A stretch of DNA of 64,000 nucleotides, taken from positions 1,364,001 to 1,428,000 of the forward strand of contig NW_027327412.1 of assembly GCF_047675955.1 (NCBI RefSeq), given 5' to 3'. How positions within the stretch are numbered: the first letter of the stretch is position 1; every line of letters begins with the position of its first letter. A program made the translations under genes and the position numbers. Under the pieces are notes generated by a model, which searched no databases, was not told the origin of the DNA, and was given only the letters and a program-made list of their open reading frames with translations. The stretch comes from Chlorocebus sabaeus (lineage: Eukaryota > Chordata > Mammalia > Primates > Cercopithecidae). Positions 12,485 through 24,180 of the stretch are shown here, in pieces.

Positions 12485-15400
12485 AAGCTTCTTTCCAGTT
12501 TTGAACGGAAGATATTTCCTTTTTCACCATAGCCCTCTATGGGCTTCCAAATATCCCTTTGCCAATTCCACCAGAATAGCCTTAGCGAAAGGCTTCTTGA
12601 ACAGAAAAATGTAACTGTGTGAGATGAATTAACAGAACACAGAGCAGTTTCTCAGAAAGCTTCTTTCCAGTTTTGAAAGGAAGATAATTCCTTTTTCACC
12701 ATAGCCCTCTATGGACTTCCAAATATCCCTTTGCCAAATCCACAAGAACAGCCTTAGGGAAAGGCTTCTTGAAGGGAAAGATGTAACTCTGTGAGATGAA
12801 TTGACAGAACACAGAGCAGTTTCTCAGAAAGCTTCTTTCCAGTTTTGAACGGAAGATATTTCCTCTTGCACCATAGCCGTCTGTGGGCTTCCAAATATCC
12901 CTTTGCCAATTCCACAAGAACAGCCTTAGTGGAAGGCTTCTTGAAGGAAAAGATGAAACTCTGTGAGATGAATTAACAGAACACAGAGCAGTTTCTCCGA
13001 ATGCTTCTATCCAGTTTTGAACGGAAGATATTTCCTTTTTCACGTTAGCCCTCTATGGGCTTCCAAATATCCCTTTGCCAATTCCACAAGAACAGCCTTA
13101 GGGAAAGGCTTCTTGAAGTGAAAGATGTAACTCTGTGTGATAAATTAACGGAACACAGAACAGTTTCTCACAAAGCTTCTCTCCAGGTTTGAACGGAAGA
13201 TATTTCCTTTTTCACCATAGCCTTCTATGGGCTTCCAAATATCCCTTTTCCAATTCCACAAGAACAGCCTTAGCGAAAGGCTTCTTGAAGTCAAAGATGT
13301 AACTCTGTGAGATGAATTAACAGAACACAGAGCAGTTTCTCAGAAAGCTTCTTTCCAGTTTTGAACGGAAGATATTTCCTTTTTCACCATAGCCCTCTAT
13401 GCGCTTCCAAATATCACTTTGCCAATTCCACCAGAACAGACATAGCGAAAGGCTTCTTGAACGGAAAAATGTAACTCTGTGAGATGAATTAACAGAACAC
13501 AGAGCAGTTTCTCAGAAAGCTTCTTTCCAGTTTTGAACGGAAGATATTTCCTTTTTCACCATAGCCCTCTATGGACTTCCAAATATCCCTTTGCCAAATC
13601 CACAAGAACAGCCTTAGCGAAAGTCTTCTTGAAGGGAAAGATGTAACTCTGTGAGATGAATTAACAGAACACAGAGCAGTTTCTCAGAAAGCTTCTTTCC
13701 AGTTTTGAACGGAATATGTTTCCTTTTTCACCATACCCTTCTATGGGCTTCCAAATATCCCTTTGCCAATTCCACCAGAACAGCGTTAGTGAAAGGCTTC
13801 TTGAACGGAAAAATGTAACTGTGTGAGATGAATCAACAGAACACAGAGCAGTTTCTCAGAAAGCTTCTTTCCAGTTTTGAACGGAAGATATTTCCCTTTT
13901 CAGCATAGCCCTCTACGGGCTTCCAAATATCCCTTTGCCAATTCCACAAGAACAGCCTTAGCGAAAGGCTTCTTTAAGGGAAAGATGTAACTCTGTGAGA
14001 TGAATTAACAGAACACACAGCAGTTTCTCAGAAAGCTTCTTTCCAGTTTTGAACGGAAGATATTTCCTTTTTCACCATAGCCCTCTATGGGCTTCCAAAT
14101 ATCCCTTTGCCAATTCCACCAGAATAGCCTTAGCGAAAGGCTTCTTGAACGGAAAAATGTAACTCTGTGAGATGAATTAACAGAACACAGAGCAGTTTCT
14201 CAGAAAGCTTCTTTCCAGTTTTGAAAGGAAGATAATTCCTTTTTCACCATAGCCCTCTATGGACTTCCCAATATCCGTTTGCCAAATCCACAAGAACAGC
14301 CTTAGGGAAAGGCTTCTTGAAGGGAAAGATGTAACTCTGTGAGATGAATTAACAGAACACAGAGCAGTTTCTCCGAATGCTTCTTTCGAGTTTTGAACGG
14401 AAGATATTTCCTTTTTCTCGTTAGCCCTCTATGGGCTTCCAAATATCACTTTGCCAATTCCACAAGAACAGCCTTAGGGAAAGGCTTCTTGAAGTGAAAG
14501 ATGTAACTCTGTGTGATAAATTAACAGAACACAGAACAGTTTCTCACAAAGCTTCTCTCCAGGTTTGAACGGAAGATATTTCCTTTTTCACCATAGCCTT
14601 CTATGGGCTTCCAAATATCCCTTTTCCTATTCCACAAGAACAGCCTTAGCGAAAGGCTTCTTGAAGTCAAAGATGTAACTCTGTGAGATGAATTAACAGA
14701 ACACAGAGCAGTTTCTCAGAAAGCTTCTTTCCAGTTTTGAACGGAAGATATTTCATTTTTCACCATAGCCCTCTATGGGCTTCCAAATGTCCCTTTGCCA
14801 ATTCCACAAGAACAGCCTTAGCAAAAGGATTCTTGAAGGGAAAGATGTAACTCTGTGAGATGAATTAACAGAACACAGAGCAGTTTCTCAGAAAGCTTCT
14901 TTCCAGTTTTGAACGGAAGATATTTCCTCTTGCACCATAGCCGTCTGTGGGCTTCCAAATATCCCTTTGCCAATTCCACAAGAACAGCCTTAGCGAAAGG
15001 CTTCTTGAAGGGAAAGATGTAACTCTGTGAGATGAATTAACAGAACACAGAGCAGTTTCTCAGAAAGCTTCTTTCCAGTTTTGAACGGAAGATATTTCCT
15101 TTTTCACGATAGCCCTCTATGGGCTTCCAAATATCCCTTTACCAATTCCACAAGAACAACCTTATCGAAAGGCTCCTTGAAGGGAAAGATGTAACTCTGT
15201 GAGATGAATTAACAGAACACAGAGCAGTTTCTCAGAAAGCTTCTTTCCAGTTTTGAACGGAAGATATTTCCTTTTTCACCATAGCCCTCTATGGGCTTCC
15301 AAATATCCCTTTGCCAATTCCACAAGAACAGCCTTAGCGAAAAGTTTCTTGAAGGGAAAGATGTAACTCTGTGAGATGAATTCACAGAACACAGAACAGT

Positions 15401-15752
15401 TTCTCAGAAAACTTCTCTCCAGGTTTGAACGGAAGATATTTCCTTTTTCACCATAGCCCTCTATGGGCTTCCAAATATCCCTTTGCCAATTCCACAAGAA
15501 CAGCCTTAGCGAAAGTCTTCTTGAAGTGAAAGATGTAACTCTGTAAGATGAATTAACCGAACATAGAGCAGTTTCTCAGAAAGCTTCTTTCCAGTTTTGA
15601 ACGGAAGATATTTCCTTTTTCACCATAGACCTCTATGGGCTTCCAAATATCACTTTGCCAATTCCACAAGAACAGCCTTAGCGAAAGGCTTCTTTAACGG
15701 AAAATTGTAACTCTGTGAGATGAATTAACAGATCACAGAGCAGTTTCTCAGA
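12485..15752 (-). repeat. HOR unit 5: 19-mer (3268 bp), copy B
   Basis: This has the same 19 types in the same order and at the same spacing as 9217-12484, private marks included (GAACAGAAAA, CATACCCTTC, CCCAATATCCG, TTTCATTTTTC, AACCTTATCG). I found no difference at the positions compared. Confidence 0.9.
14205..14376 (-). repeat. Hybrid monomer 2/3, copy in unit 5
   Basis: Same fusion as at 8701 and 10937, with CCCAATATCCG and TCTCCGAATGC. Confidence 0.82.
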
Positions 15753-18700
15753 AAGCTTCTTTCCAGTTTTGAACGGAAGATATTTCCTTTTTCACCATAG
15801 CCCTCTATGGGCTTCCAAATATCCCTTTGCCAATTCCACCAGAATAGCCTTAGCGAAAGGCTTCTTGAACAGAAAAATGTAACTGTGTGAGATGAATTAA
15901 CAGAACACAGAGCAGTTTCTCAGAAAGCTTCTTTCCAGTTTTGAAAGGAAGATAATTCCTTTTTCACCATAGCCCTCTATGGACTTCCAAATATCCCTTT
16001 GCCAAATCCACAAGAACAGCCTTAGGGAAAGGCTTCTTGAAGGGAAAGATGTAACTCTGTGAGATGAATTGACAGAACACAGAGCAGTTTCTCAGAAAGC
16101 TTCTTTCCAGTTTTGAACGGAAGATATTTCCTCTTGCACCATAGCCGTCTGTGGGCTTCCAAATATCCCTTTGCCAATTCCACAAGAACAGCCTTAGTGG
16201 AAGGCTTCTTGAAGGAAAAGATGAAACTCTGTGAGATGAATTAACAGAACACAGAGCAGTTTCTCCGAATGCTTCTATCCAGTTTTGAACGGAAGATATT
16301 TCCTTTTTCACGTTAGCCCTCTATGGGCTTCCAAATATCCCTTTGCCAATTCCACAAGAACAGCCTTAGGGAAAGGCTTCTTGAAGTGAAAGATGTAACT
16401 CTGTGTGATAAATTAACGGAACACAGAACAGTTTCTCACAAAGCTTCTCTCCAGGTTTGAACGGAAGATATTTCCTTTTTCACCATAGCCTTCTATGGGC
16501 TTCCAAATATCCCTTTTCCAATTCCACAAGAACAGCCTTAGCGAAAGGCTTCTTGAAGTCAAAGATGTAACTCTGTGAGATGAATTAACAGAACACAGAG
16601 CAGTTTCTCAGAAAGCTTCTTTCCAGTTTTGAACGGAAGATATTTCCTTTTTCACCATAGCCCTCTATGCGCTTCCAAATATCACTTTGCCAATTCCACC
16701 AGAACAGACATAGCGAAAGGCTTCTTGAACGGAAAAATGTAACTCTGTGAGATGAATTAACAGAACACAGAGCAGTTTCTCAGAAAGCTTCTTTCCAGTT
16801 TTGAACGGAAGATATTTCCTTTTTCACCATAGCCCTCTATGGACTTCCAAATATCCCTTTGCCAAATCCACAAGAACAGCCTTAGCGAAAGTCTTCTTGA
16901 AGGGAAAGATGTAACTCTGTGAGATGAATTAACAGAACACAGAGCAGTTTCTCAGAAAGCTTCTTTCCAGTTTTGAACGGAATATGTTTCCTTTTTCACC
17001 ATACCCTTCTATGGGCTTCCAAATATCCCTTTGCCAATTCCACCAGAACAGCGTTAGTGAAAGGCTTCTTGAACGGAAAAATGTAACTGTGTGAGATGAA
17101 TCAACAGAACACAGAGCAGTTTCTCAGAAAGCTTCTTTCCAGTTTTGAACGGAAGATATTTCCCTTTTCAGCATAGCCCTCTACGGGCTTCCAAATATCC
17201 CTTTGCCAATTCCACAAGAACAGCCTTAGCGAAAGGCTTCTTTAAGGGAAAGATGTAACTCTGTGAGATGAATTAACAGAACACACAGCAGTTTCTCAGA
17301 AAGCTTCTTTCCAGTTTTGAACGGAAGATATTTCCTTTTTCACCATAGCCCTCTATGGGCTTCCAAATATCCCTTTGCCAATTCCACCAGAATAGCCTTA
17401 GCGAAAGGCTTCTTGAACGGAAAAATGTAACTCTGTGAGATGAATTAACAGAACACAGAGCAGTTTCTCAGAAAGCTTCTTTCCAGTTTTGAAAGGAAGA
17501 TAATTCCTTTTTCACCATAGCCCTCTATGGACTTCCCAATATCCGTTTGCCAAATCCACAAGAACAGCCTTAGGGAAAGGCTTCTTGAAGGGAAAGATGT
17601 AACTCTGTGAGATGAATTAACAGAACACAGAGCAGTTTCTCCGAATGCTTCTTTCGAGTTTTGAACGGAAGATATTTCCTTTTTCTCGTTAGCCCTCTAT
17701 GGGCTTCCAAATATCACTTTGCCAATTCCACAAGAACAGCCTTAGGGAAAGGCTTCTTGAAGTGAAAGATGTAACTCTGTGTGATAAATTAACAGAACAC
17801 AGAACAGTTTCTCACAAAGCTTCTCTCCAGGTTTGAACGGAAGATATTTCCTTTTTCACCATAGCCTTCTATGGGCTTCCAAATATCCCTTTTCCTATTC
17901 CACAAGAACAGCCTTAGCGAAAGGCTTCTTGAAGTCAAAGATGTAACTCTGTGAGATGAATTAACAGAACACAGAGCAGTTTCTCAGAAAGCTTCTTTCC
18001 AGTTTTGAACGGAAGATATTTCATTTTTCACCATAGCCCTCTATGGGCTTCCAAATGTCCCTTTGCCAATTCCACAAGAACAGCCTTAGCAAAAGGATTC
18101 TTGAAGGGAAAGATGTAACTCTGTGAGATGAATTAACAGAACACAGAGCAGTTTCTCAGAAAGCTTCTTTCCAGTTTTGAACGGAAGATATTTCCTCTTG
18201 CACCATAGCCGTCTGTGGGCTTCCAAATATCCCTTTGCCAATTCCACAAGAACAGCCTTAGCGAAAGGCTTCTTGAAGGGAAAGATGTAACTCTGTGAGA
18301 TGAATTAACAGAACACAGAGCAGTTTCTCAGAAAGCTTCTTTCCAGTTTTGAACGGAAGATATTTCCTTTTTCACGATAGCCCTCTATGGGCTTCCAAAT
18401 ATCCCTTTACCAATTCCACAAGAACAACCTTATCGAAAGGCTCCTTGAAGGGAAAGATGTAACTCTGTGAGATGAATTAACAGAACACAGAGCAGTTTCT
18501 CAGAAAGCTTCTTTCCAGTTTTGAACGGAAGATATTTCCTTTTTCACCATAGCCCTCTATGGGCTTCCAAATATCCCTTTGCCAATTCCACAAGAACAGC
18601 CTTAGCGAAAGGGTTCTTGAAGGGAAAGATGTAACTCTGTGAGATGAATTAACAGAACACAGAGCAGTTTCTCAGAAAGCTTCTTTCCAGTTTTGAACGG

Positions 18701-19192
18701 AAGATATTTCCCTTTTCAGCATAGCCCTCTACGGGCTTCCAAATATCCCTTTGCCAATTCCGCAAGAACAGCCTTAGCGAAAAGTTTCTTGAAGGGAAAG
18801 ATGTAACTCTGTGAGATGAATTCACAGAACACAGAACAGTTTCTCAGAAAACTTCTCTCCAGGTTTGAACGGAAGATATTTCCTTTTTCACCATAGCCCT
18901 CTATGGGCTTCCAAATATCCCTTTTCCAATTCCACAAGAACAGCCTTAGCGAAAGTCTTCTTGAAGTGAAAGATGTAACTCTGTAAGATGAATTAACAGA
19001 ACATAGAGCAGTTTCTCAGAAAGCTTCTTTCCAGTTTTGAACGGAAGATATTTCCTTTTTCACCATAGACCTCTATGGGCTTCCAAATATCACTTTGCCA
19101 ATTCCACAAGAACAGCCTTAGCGAAAGGCTTCTTTAACGGAAAATTGTAACTCTGTGAGATGAATTAACAGATCACAGAGCAGTTTCTCAGA
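15753..19192 (-). repeat. HOR unit 6: 20-mer (3440 bp), copy C
   Basis: This follows copies A and B for the first 16 monomers and then holds one extra monomer (GGGTTCTTGAAGG at about 18611, then CCCTTTTCAGCATAG) before 17-18-19. The extra monomer is also present in unit 2 at about 6.4-6.5 kb, so copies A and B most likely lost it. The 17-18-19 part also carries other variants (CCGCAAGAAC at about 18760). Confidence 0.88.
17473..17644 (-). repeat. Hybrid monomer 2/3, copy in unit 6
   Basis: Same fusion as in units 3-5. It is the last copy in the window; units further right have types 2 and 3 separate or other arrangements. Confidence 0.82.
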
Positions 19193-20098
19193 AAGCTTCT
19201 TTCCAGTTTTGAACGGAAGATATTTCCTTTTTCACCATAGCCCTCTATGGGCTTCCAAATATCCCTTTGCCAATTCCACCAGAATAGCCTTAGCGAAAGG
19301 CTTCTTGAACGGAAAAATGTAACTCTGTGAGATGAATTAACAGAACACAGAGCAGTTTCTCAGAAAGCTTCTTTCCAGTTTTGAAAGGAAGATAATTCCT
19401 TTTTCACCATAGCCCTCTATGGACTTCCAAATATCCCTTTGCCAAATCCACAAGAACAGCCTTAGGGAAAGGCTTCTTGAAGGGAAAGATGTAACTCTGT
19501 GAGATGAATTGACAGAACACAGAGCAGTTTCTCAGAAAGCTTCTTTCCAGTTTTGAACGGAAGATATTTCCTCTTGCACCATAGCCATCTGTGGGCTTCC
19601 AAATATCCCTTTGCCAATTCCACAAGAACAGCCTTAGTGGAAGGCTTCTTGAAGGAAAAGATGAAACTCTGTGAGATGAATTAACAGAACACAGAGCAGT
19701 TTCTCCGAATGCTTCTTTCGAGTTTTGAACGGAAGATATTTCCTTTTTCACGTTAGCCCTCTAAGGGCTTCGAAATATCACTGTGCCAATTCCACAAGAA
19801 CAGCCTTAGGGAAAGGCTTCTTGAAGTGAAAGATGTAACTCTGTGTGATAAATTAACAGATCACAGAACAGTTTCTCACAAAGCTTCTCTCCACGTTTGA
19901 ACGGAAGATATTTCCTTTTTCACCATAGCCTTCTATGGGCTTCCAAATATCCCTTTACCAATTCCACAAGAACAACCTTAGCGAAAGGCTCCTTGAAGGG
20001 AAAGATGTAACTCTGTGAGATGAATTAACAGAACACAGAGCAGTTTCTCAGAAAGCTTCTTTCCAGTTTTGAACGGAAGATATTTCCTTTTTCACCAT

Positions 20099-20114
20099 AG
20101 CCCTCTGTAGGGCT
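20099..20114. other. Extended 6-bp hairpin variant (AGCCCT-CTGT-AGGGCT)
   Basis: In monomer a at about 20.1 kb the region reads AGCCCT, CTGT, AGGGCT: a perfect 6-bp stem with a 4-nt loop. It comes from a one-base net gain relative to the consensus CTCTATGGGC. The same variant recurs in types a, b and y, for example near 20268, 21988, 29047, 30767, 35587, 37137, 42296 and 46596, and accounts for most of the 173-bp monomers. Confidence 0.75.
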
Positions 20115-20225
20115 TCCAAATATCCCTTTGCCAATTCCACAAGAACAGCCTTAGAGAAAGGCTTCTTGAAGGGAAAGATGTAACTCTGTGAGATGAATAA
20201 ACAGAACACAGAGCAGTTTCTCAGA

Positions 20226-21945
20226 AAGCTTCTTTCCAGTTTTGAACGGAAGATATTTCCTTTTTCACAATAGCCCTCTGTAGGGCTTCCAAATATCCCT
20301 TTGCCAATTCCACAAGAACAGCCTTAGCGAAAGGCTTCTTGAAGGGAAAGATGTAACTCTGTGAGATGAATTAACAGAACACAGAGCAGTTTCTCAGAAA
20401 GCTTCTTTCCAGTTTTGAACGGAAGATATTTCCTTTTTCACCATAGCCCACTATGGGCTTCCAAATATCCCTTTTCCAATTCCACAAGAACAGCCTTAGC
20501 GAAAAGCTTCTTGAAGGGAAAGATGTAACTCTGTGAGATGAATTAACAGAACACAGAACAGTTTCTCAGAAAGCTTCTCTCCAGGTTTGAACGGAAGATA
20601 TTTCCTTTTTCACCATAGCCCTCTATGGGCTTCCAAATATCCCTTTGCCAATTCCACAAGAACAGCCTTACCGAAAGTCTTCTTGAAGGGAAAGATGTAA
20701 CTCTGTAAGATGAATTAAGAGAACATAGAGCAGTTTCTCAGAAAGCTTCTTTCCAGTTTTGAACGGAAGATATTTCCTTTTTCACCATAGCCCTCTACGG
20801 GCTTCCAAATATCCCTTTGCCAAATCCACAAGAACAGCCTTAGCGAAAGGCTTCTTGAAGGGAGAGATGTAACTGTGTGAGATGAATTAACAGAACACAG
20901 AGCAGTTTCTCAGAAAGCTTCTTTCCAGTTTTGAACGGAAGATATTTCCTTTTTCACCATAGCCCTCTATGGGCTTCCAAATATCCCTTTGCCAATTCCG
21001 CCAGAATAGCCTTAGCCAAAGGCTTCTTGAACGGAAAAATGTAACTGTGTGAGATGAATTAACAGAACACGGAGCAGTTTCTCAGAAAGCTTCTTTCCAG
21101 TTTTGAAAGGAAGATATTTCCTTTTTCACCATAGCCCTCTATGGACTTCAAAATATCCCTTTGCCAAATCCACAAGAACAGCCTTAGGGAAAGGCTTCTT
21201 GAAGGGAAAGATGTAACTCTGTGAGATGAATTGACAGAACACAGAGCAGTTTCTCAGAAAGCTTCTTTCCAGTTTTGAACGGAAGATATTCCTTTTTCAA
21301 GATAGCCCTCTATGGGCTTCCAAATATCCCTTTGCCAATTCCACAAGAACAGCCTTAGCGAAAGGCTTCTTGAACGGTAAAATGTAACTCAGTGAGATGA
21401 ATTAAAACAACACAGAGTAGTTTCTCAGAAAGCTTCTTTCCAGTTTTGAACGGAAGATATTTCCTTTTTCACCATAGCCCTCTATGGACTTCCAAATATC
21501 CCTTTGTCAAATGCACAAGAACAGCCTTAGCGAAAGGCTTCTTGAAGGGAAAGATGTAACTCTGTGAGATGAATTAACAGAACACAGAGCAGTTTCTCAG
21601 AAAGCTTCTTTCCAGTTTTGAACGGAAGATATTTCCTTTTTCACCATAGCCCTCTATGGGCTTCCAAATATCCCTTTGCCAATTCCACAAGAACAGCCTT
21701 AGCAAAAGGATTCTTGAAGGGAAAGATGTAACTCTGTGAGATGAATTAACAGAACACAGAGCAGTTTCTCAGAAACCTTGTTTCCAGTTTTGAACGGAAG
21801 ATATTTCCTCTTGCACCATAACCGTCTGTGGGCTTCCAAATATCCCTTTGCCAATTCCACAAGAACAGCCTTAGCGAAAGGCTTCTTGAAGGGAAAGATG
21901 TAACTCTGTGAGATGAATTAACAGAACACAGAGCAGTTTCTCAGA
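20226..21945 (-). repeat. 10-mer tandem duplication, copy 1 (1720 bp)
   Basis: Ten monomers, b-c-d-e-f-g-h-i-14-15, are repeated at 21946. Marks found in both copies are CACAATAG with CTGTAGGG, GGGAGAGATG, CCGCCAGAATAGCC, ACACGGAGC, GACTTCAAAAT, AAGATATTCC, GGTAAAATG, AACTCAGTGAG and TCAAATGCAC. Confidence 0.87.
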
Positions 21946-23664
21946 AAGCTTCTTTCCAGTTTTGAACGGAAGATATTTCCTTTTTCACAATAGCCCTCTG
22001 TAGGGCTTCCAAATATCCCTTTGCCAATTCCACAAGAACAGCCTTAGCGAAAGGCTTCTTGAGGGAAAGATGTAACTCTGTGAGATGAATTAACAGAACA
22101 CAGAGCAGTTTCTCAGAAAGCTTCTTTCCAGTTTTGAACGGAAGATATTTCCTTTTTCACCATAGCCCTCTATGGGCTTCCAAATATCCCTTTTCCAATT
22201 CCACAAGAACAGCCTTAGCGAAAAGCTTCTTGAAGGGAAAGATGTAACTCTGTGAGATGAATTAACAGAACACAGAACAGTTTCTCAGAAAGCTTCTCTC
22301 CAGGTTTGAACGGAAGATATTTCCTTTTTCACCATAGCCCTCTATGGGCTTCCAAATATCCCTTTGCCAATTCCACAAGAACAGCCTTAGCGAAAGTCTT
22401 CTTGAAGGGAAAGATGTAACTCTGTAAGATGAATTAAGAGAACATAGAGCAGTTTCTCAGAAAGCTTCTTTCCAGTTTTGAACGGAAGATATTTCCTTTT
22501 TCACCATAGCCCTCTACGGGCTTCCAAATATCCCTTTGCCAATTCCACAAGAACAGCCTTAGCGAAAGGCTTCTTGAAGGGAGAGATGTATCTGTGTGAG
22601 ATGAATTAACAGAACACAGAGCAGTTTCTCAGAAAGCTTCTTTCCAGTTTTGAACGGAAGATATTTCCTTTTTCACCATAGCCCTCTATGGGCTTCCAAA
22701 TATCCCTTTGCCAATTCCGCCAGAATAGCCTTAGCCAAAGACTTCTTGAACGGAAAAATGTAACTGTGTGAGATGAATTAACAGAACACGGAGCAGTTTC
22801 TCAGAAAGCTTCTTTCCAGTTTTGAAAGGAAGATATTTCCTTTTTCACCATAGCCCTCTATGGACTTCAAAATATCCCTTTGCCAAATCCACAAGAACAG
22901 CCTTAGGGAAAGGCTTCTTGAAGGGAAAGATGTAACTCTGTGAGATGAATTGACAGAACACAGAGCAGTTTCTCAGAAAGCTTCTTTCCAGTTTTGAACG
23001 AAAGATATTCCTTTTTCAAGATAGCCCTCTATGGGCTTCCAAATATCCCTTTGCCAATTCCACAAGAACAGCCTTAGCGAAAGGCTTCTTGAACGGTAAA
23101 ATGTAACTCAGTGAGATGAATTAAAACAACACAGAGTAGTTTCTCAGAAAGCTTCTTTCCAGTTTTGAACGGAAGATATTTCCTTTTTCACCATAGCCCT
23201 CTATGGACTTCCAAATATCCCTTTGTCAAATGCACAAGAACAGCCTTAGCGAAAGGCTTCTTGAAGGGAAAGATGTAACTCTGTGAGATGAATTAACAGA
23301 ACACAGAGCAGTTTCTCATAAAGCTTCTTTCCAGTTTTGAACGGAAGATATTTCCTTTTTCACCATAGCCCTCTATGGGCTTCCAAATATCCCTTTGCCA
23401 ATTCCACAAGAACAGCCTTAGCGAAAGGCTTCTTAAAGGGAAAGATGTAACTCTGTGAGATGAATTAACAGAACAAAGAGCAGTTTCTCAGAAAGCTTCT
23501 TTCCAGTTTTGAACGGAAGATATTTCCTCTTGCACCATAGCCGTCTGTGGGCTTCCAAATATCCCTTTGCGAATTCCACAAGAACAGCCTTAGCGAAAGG
23601 CTTCTTGAAGGGAAAGATGTAACTCTGTGAGATGAATTAACAGAACACAGAGCAGTTTCTCAGA
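21946..23664 (-). repeat. 10-mer tandem duplication, copy 2 (1719 bp)
   Basis: Second copy of the 10-mer, one base shorter because TTGAAGGGAAAG became TTGAGGGAAAG near 22061. Other private changes are GATGTATCTGTG (about 22586), CCAAAGACTTC (about 22735), AACGAAAGATATTCC (about 22998), CATAAAGC (about 23318) and CTTAAAGGG (about 23432). The last two recur at 52.2 and 54.8 kb, linking those places to this copy. Confidence 0.85.
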
Positions 23665-24008
23665 AAGCTTCTTTCCAGTTTTGAATGGAAGATATTTCCT
23701 TTTTCACGATAGCCCTTTATGGGCCTCCAAATATCCCTTTACCAATTCCACAAGAACAACCTTAGCGAAAGGCTCCTTGAAGGGAAAGATGTAACTCTGT
23801 AAGATGAATTAACAGAACACAGAGCAGTTTCTCAGAAAGCTTCTTTCCAGTTTTGAACGGAAGATATTTCCTCTTGCACCATAGCCGTCTGTGGGCTTCC
23901 AAATATCCCTTTGCCTATTCCACAACAACAGCCTTAGCGGACGGCTTCTTCAAGGGAAAGATGTAACTCTGTGAGATGAATTAAGAGAACACAGAGCACT
24001 TTCTCAGA

Positions 24009-24180
24009 AAGCTTCTTTCCAGTTTTGAACGGAAGATATTTCCTTTTTCACGATAGCCCTCTATGGGCTTCCAAATATCCCTTTAACACTTCCACAAGAA
24101 CAACCTTAGCGAAAGGCTTCTTGAAGGGAAAGATGTAACTCTGTGAGATGAATTAATAGAACACAGAGCAGTTTCTCAGA
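24009..24180 (-). repeat. Hybrid monomer n/17
   Basis: It opens as type n (CACGATAG, TTTAACACTTCC, ATTAATAGAAC) and ends with the type-17 edge AAAACTTCTCTCCAGG. In other units n is followed by further monomers before 17, so this marks a deletion junction. Confidence 0.7.

Noticed and set aside
9217..15752. Identical 3268-bp copies as an assembly artefact
   Set aside because: Not adopted as the explanation, because unit 3 before and unit 6 after share the marks but differ in length and monomer content, as expected from natural exchange. Read-level support would be needed to exclude it fully.
21284..21300. Frameshift or sequencing error at AAGATATTCC (one T short)
   Set aside because: The same one-base loss recurs in every full type-h monomer (about 21.29, 23.01, 30.24, 30.92, 37.98 and 51.91 kb) along with other type-h marks, so it is an inherited variant.
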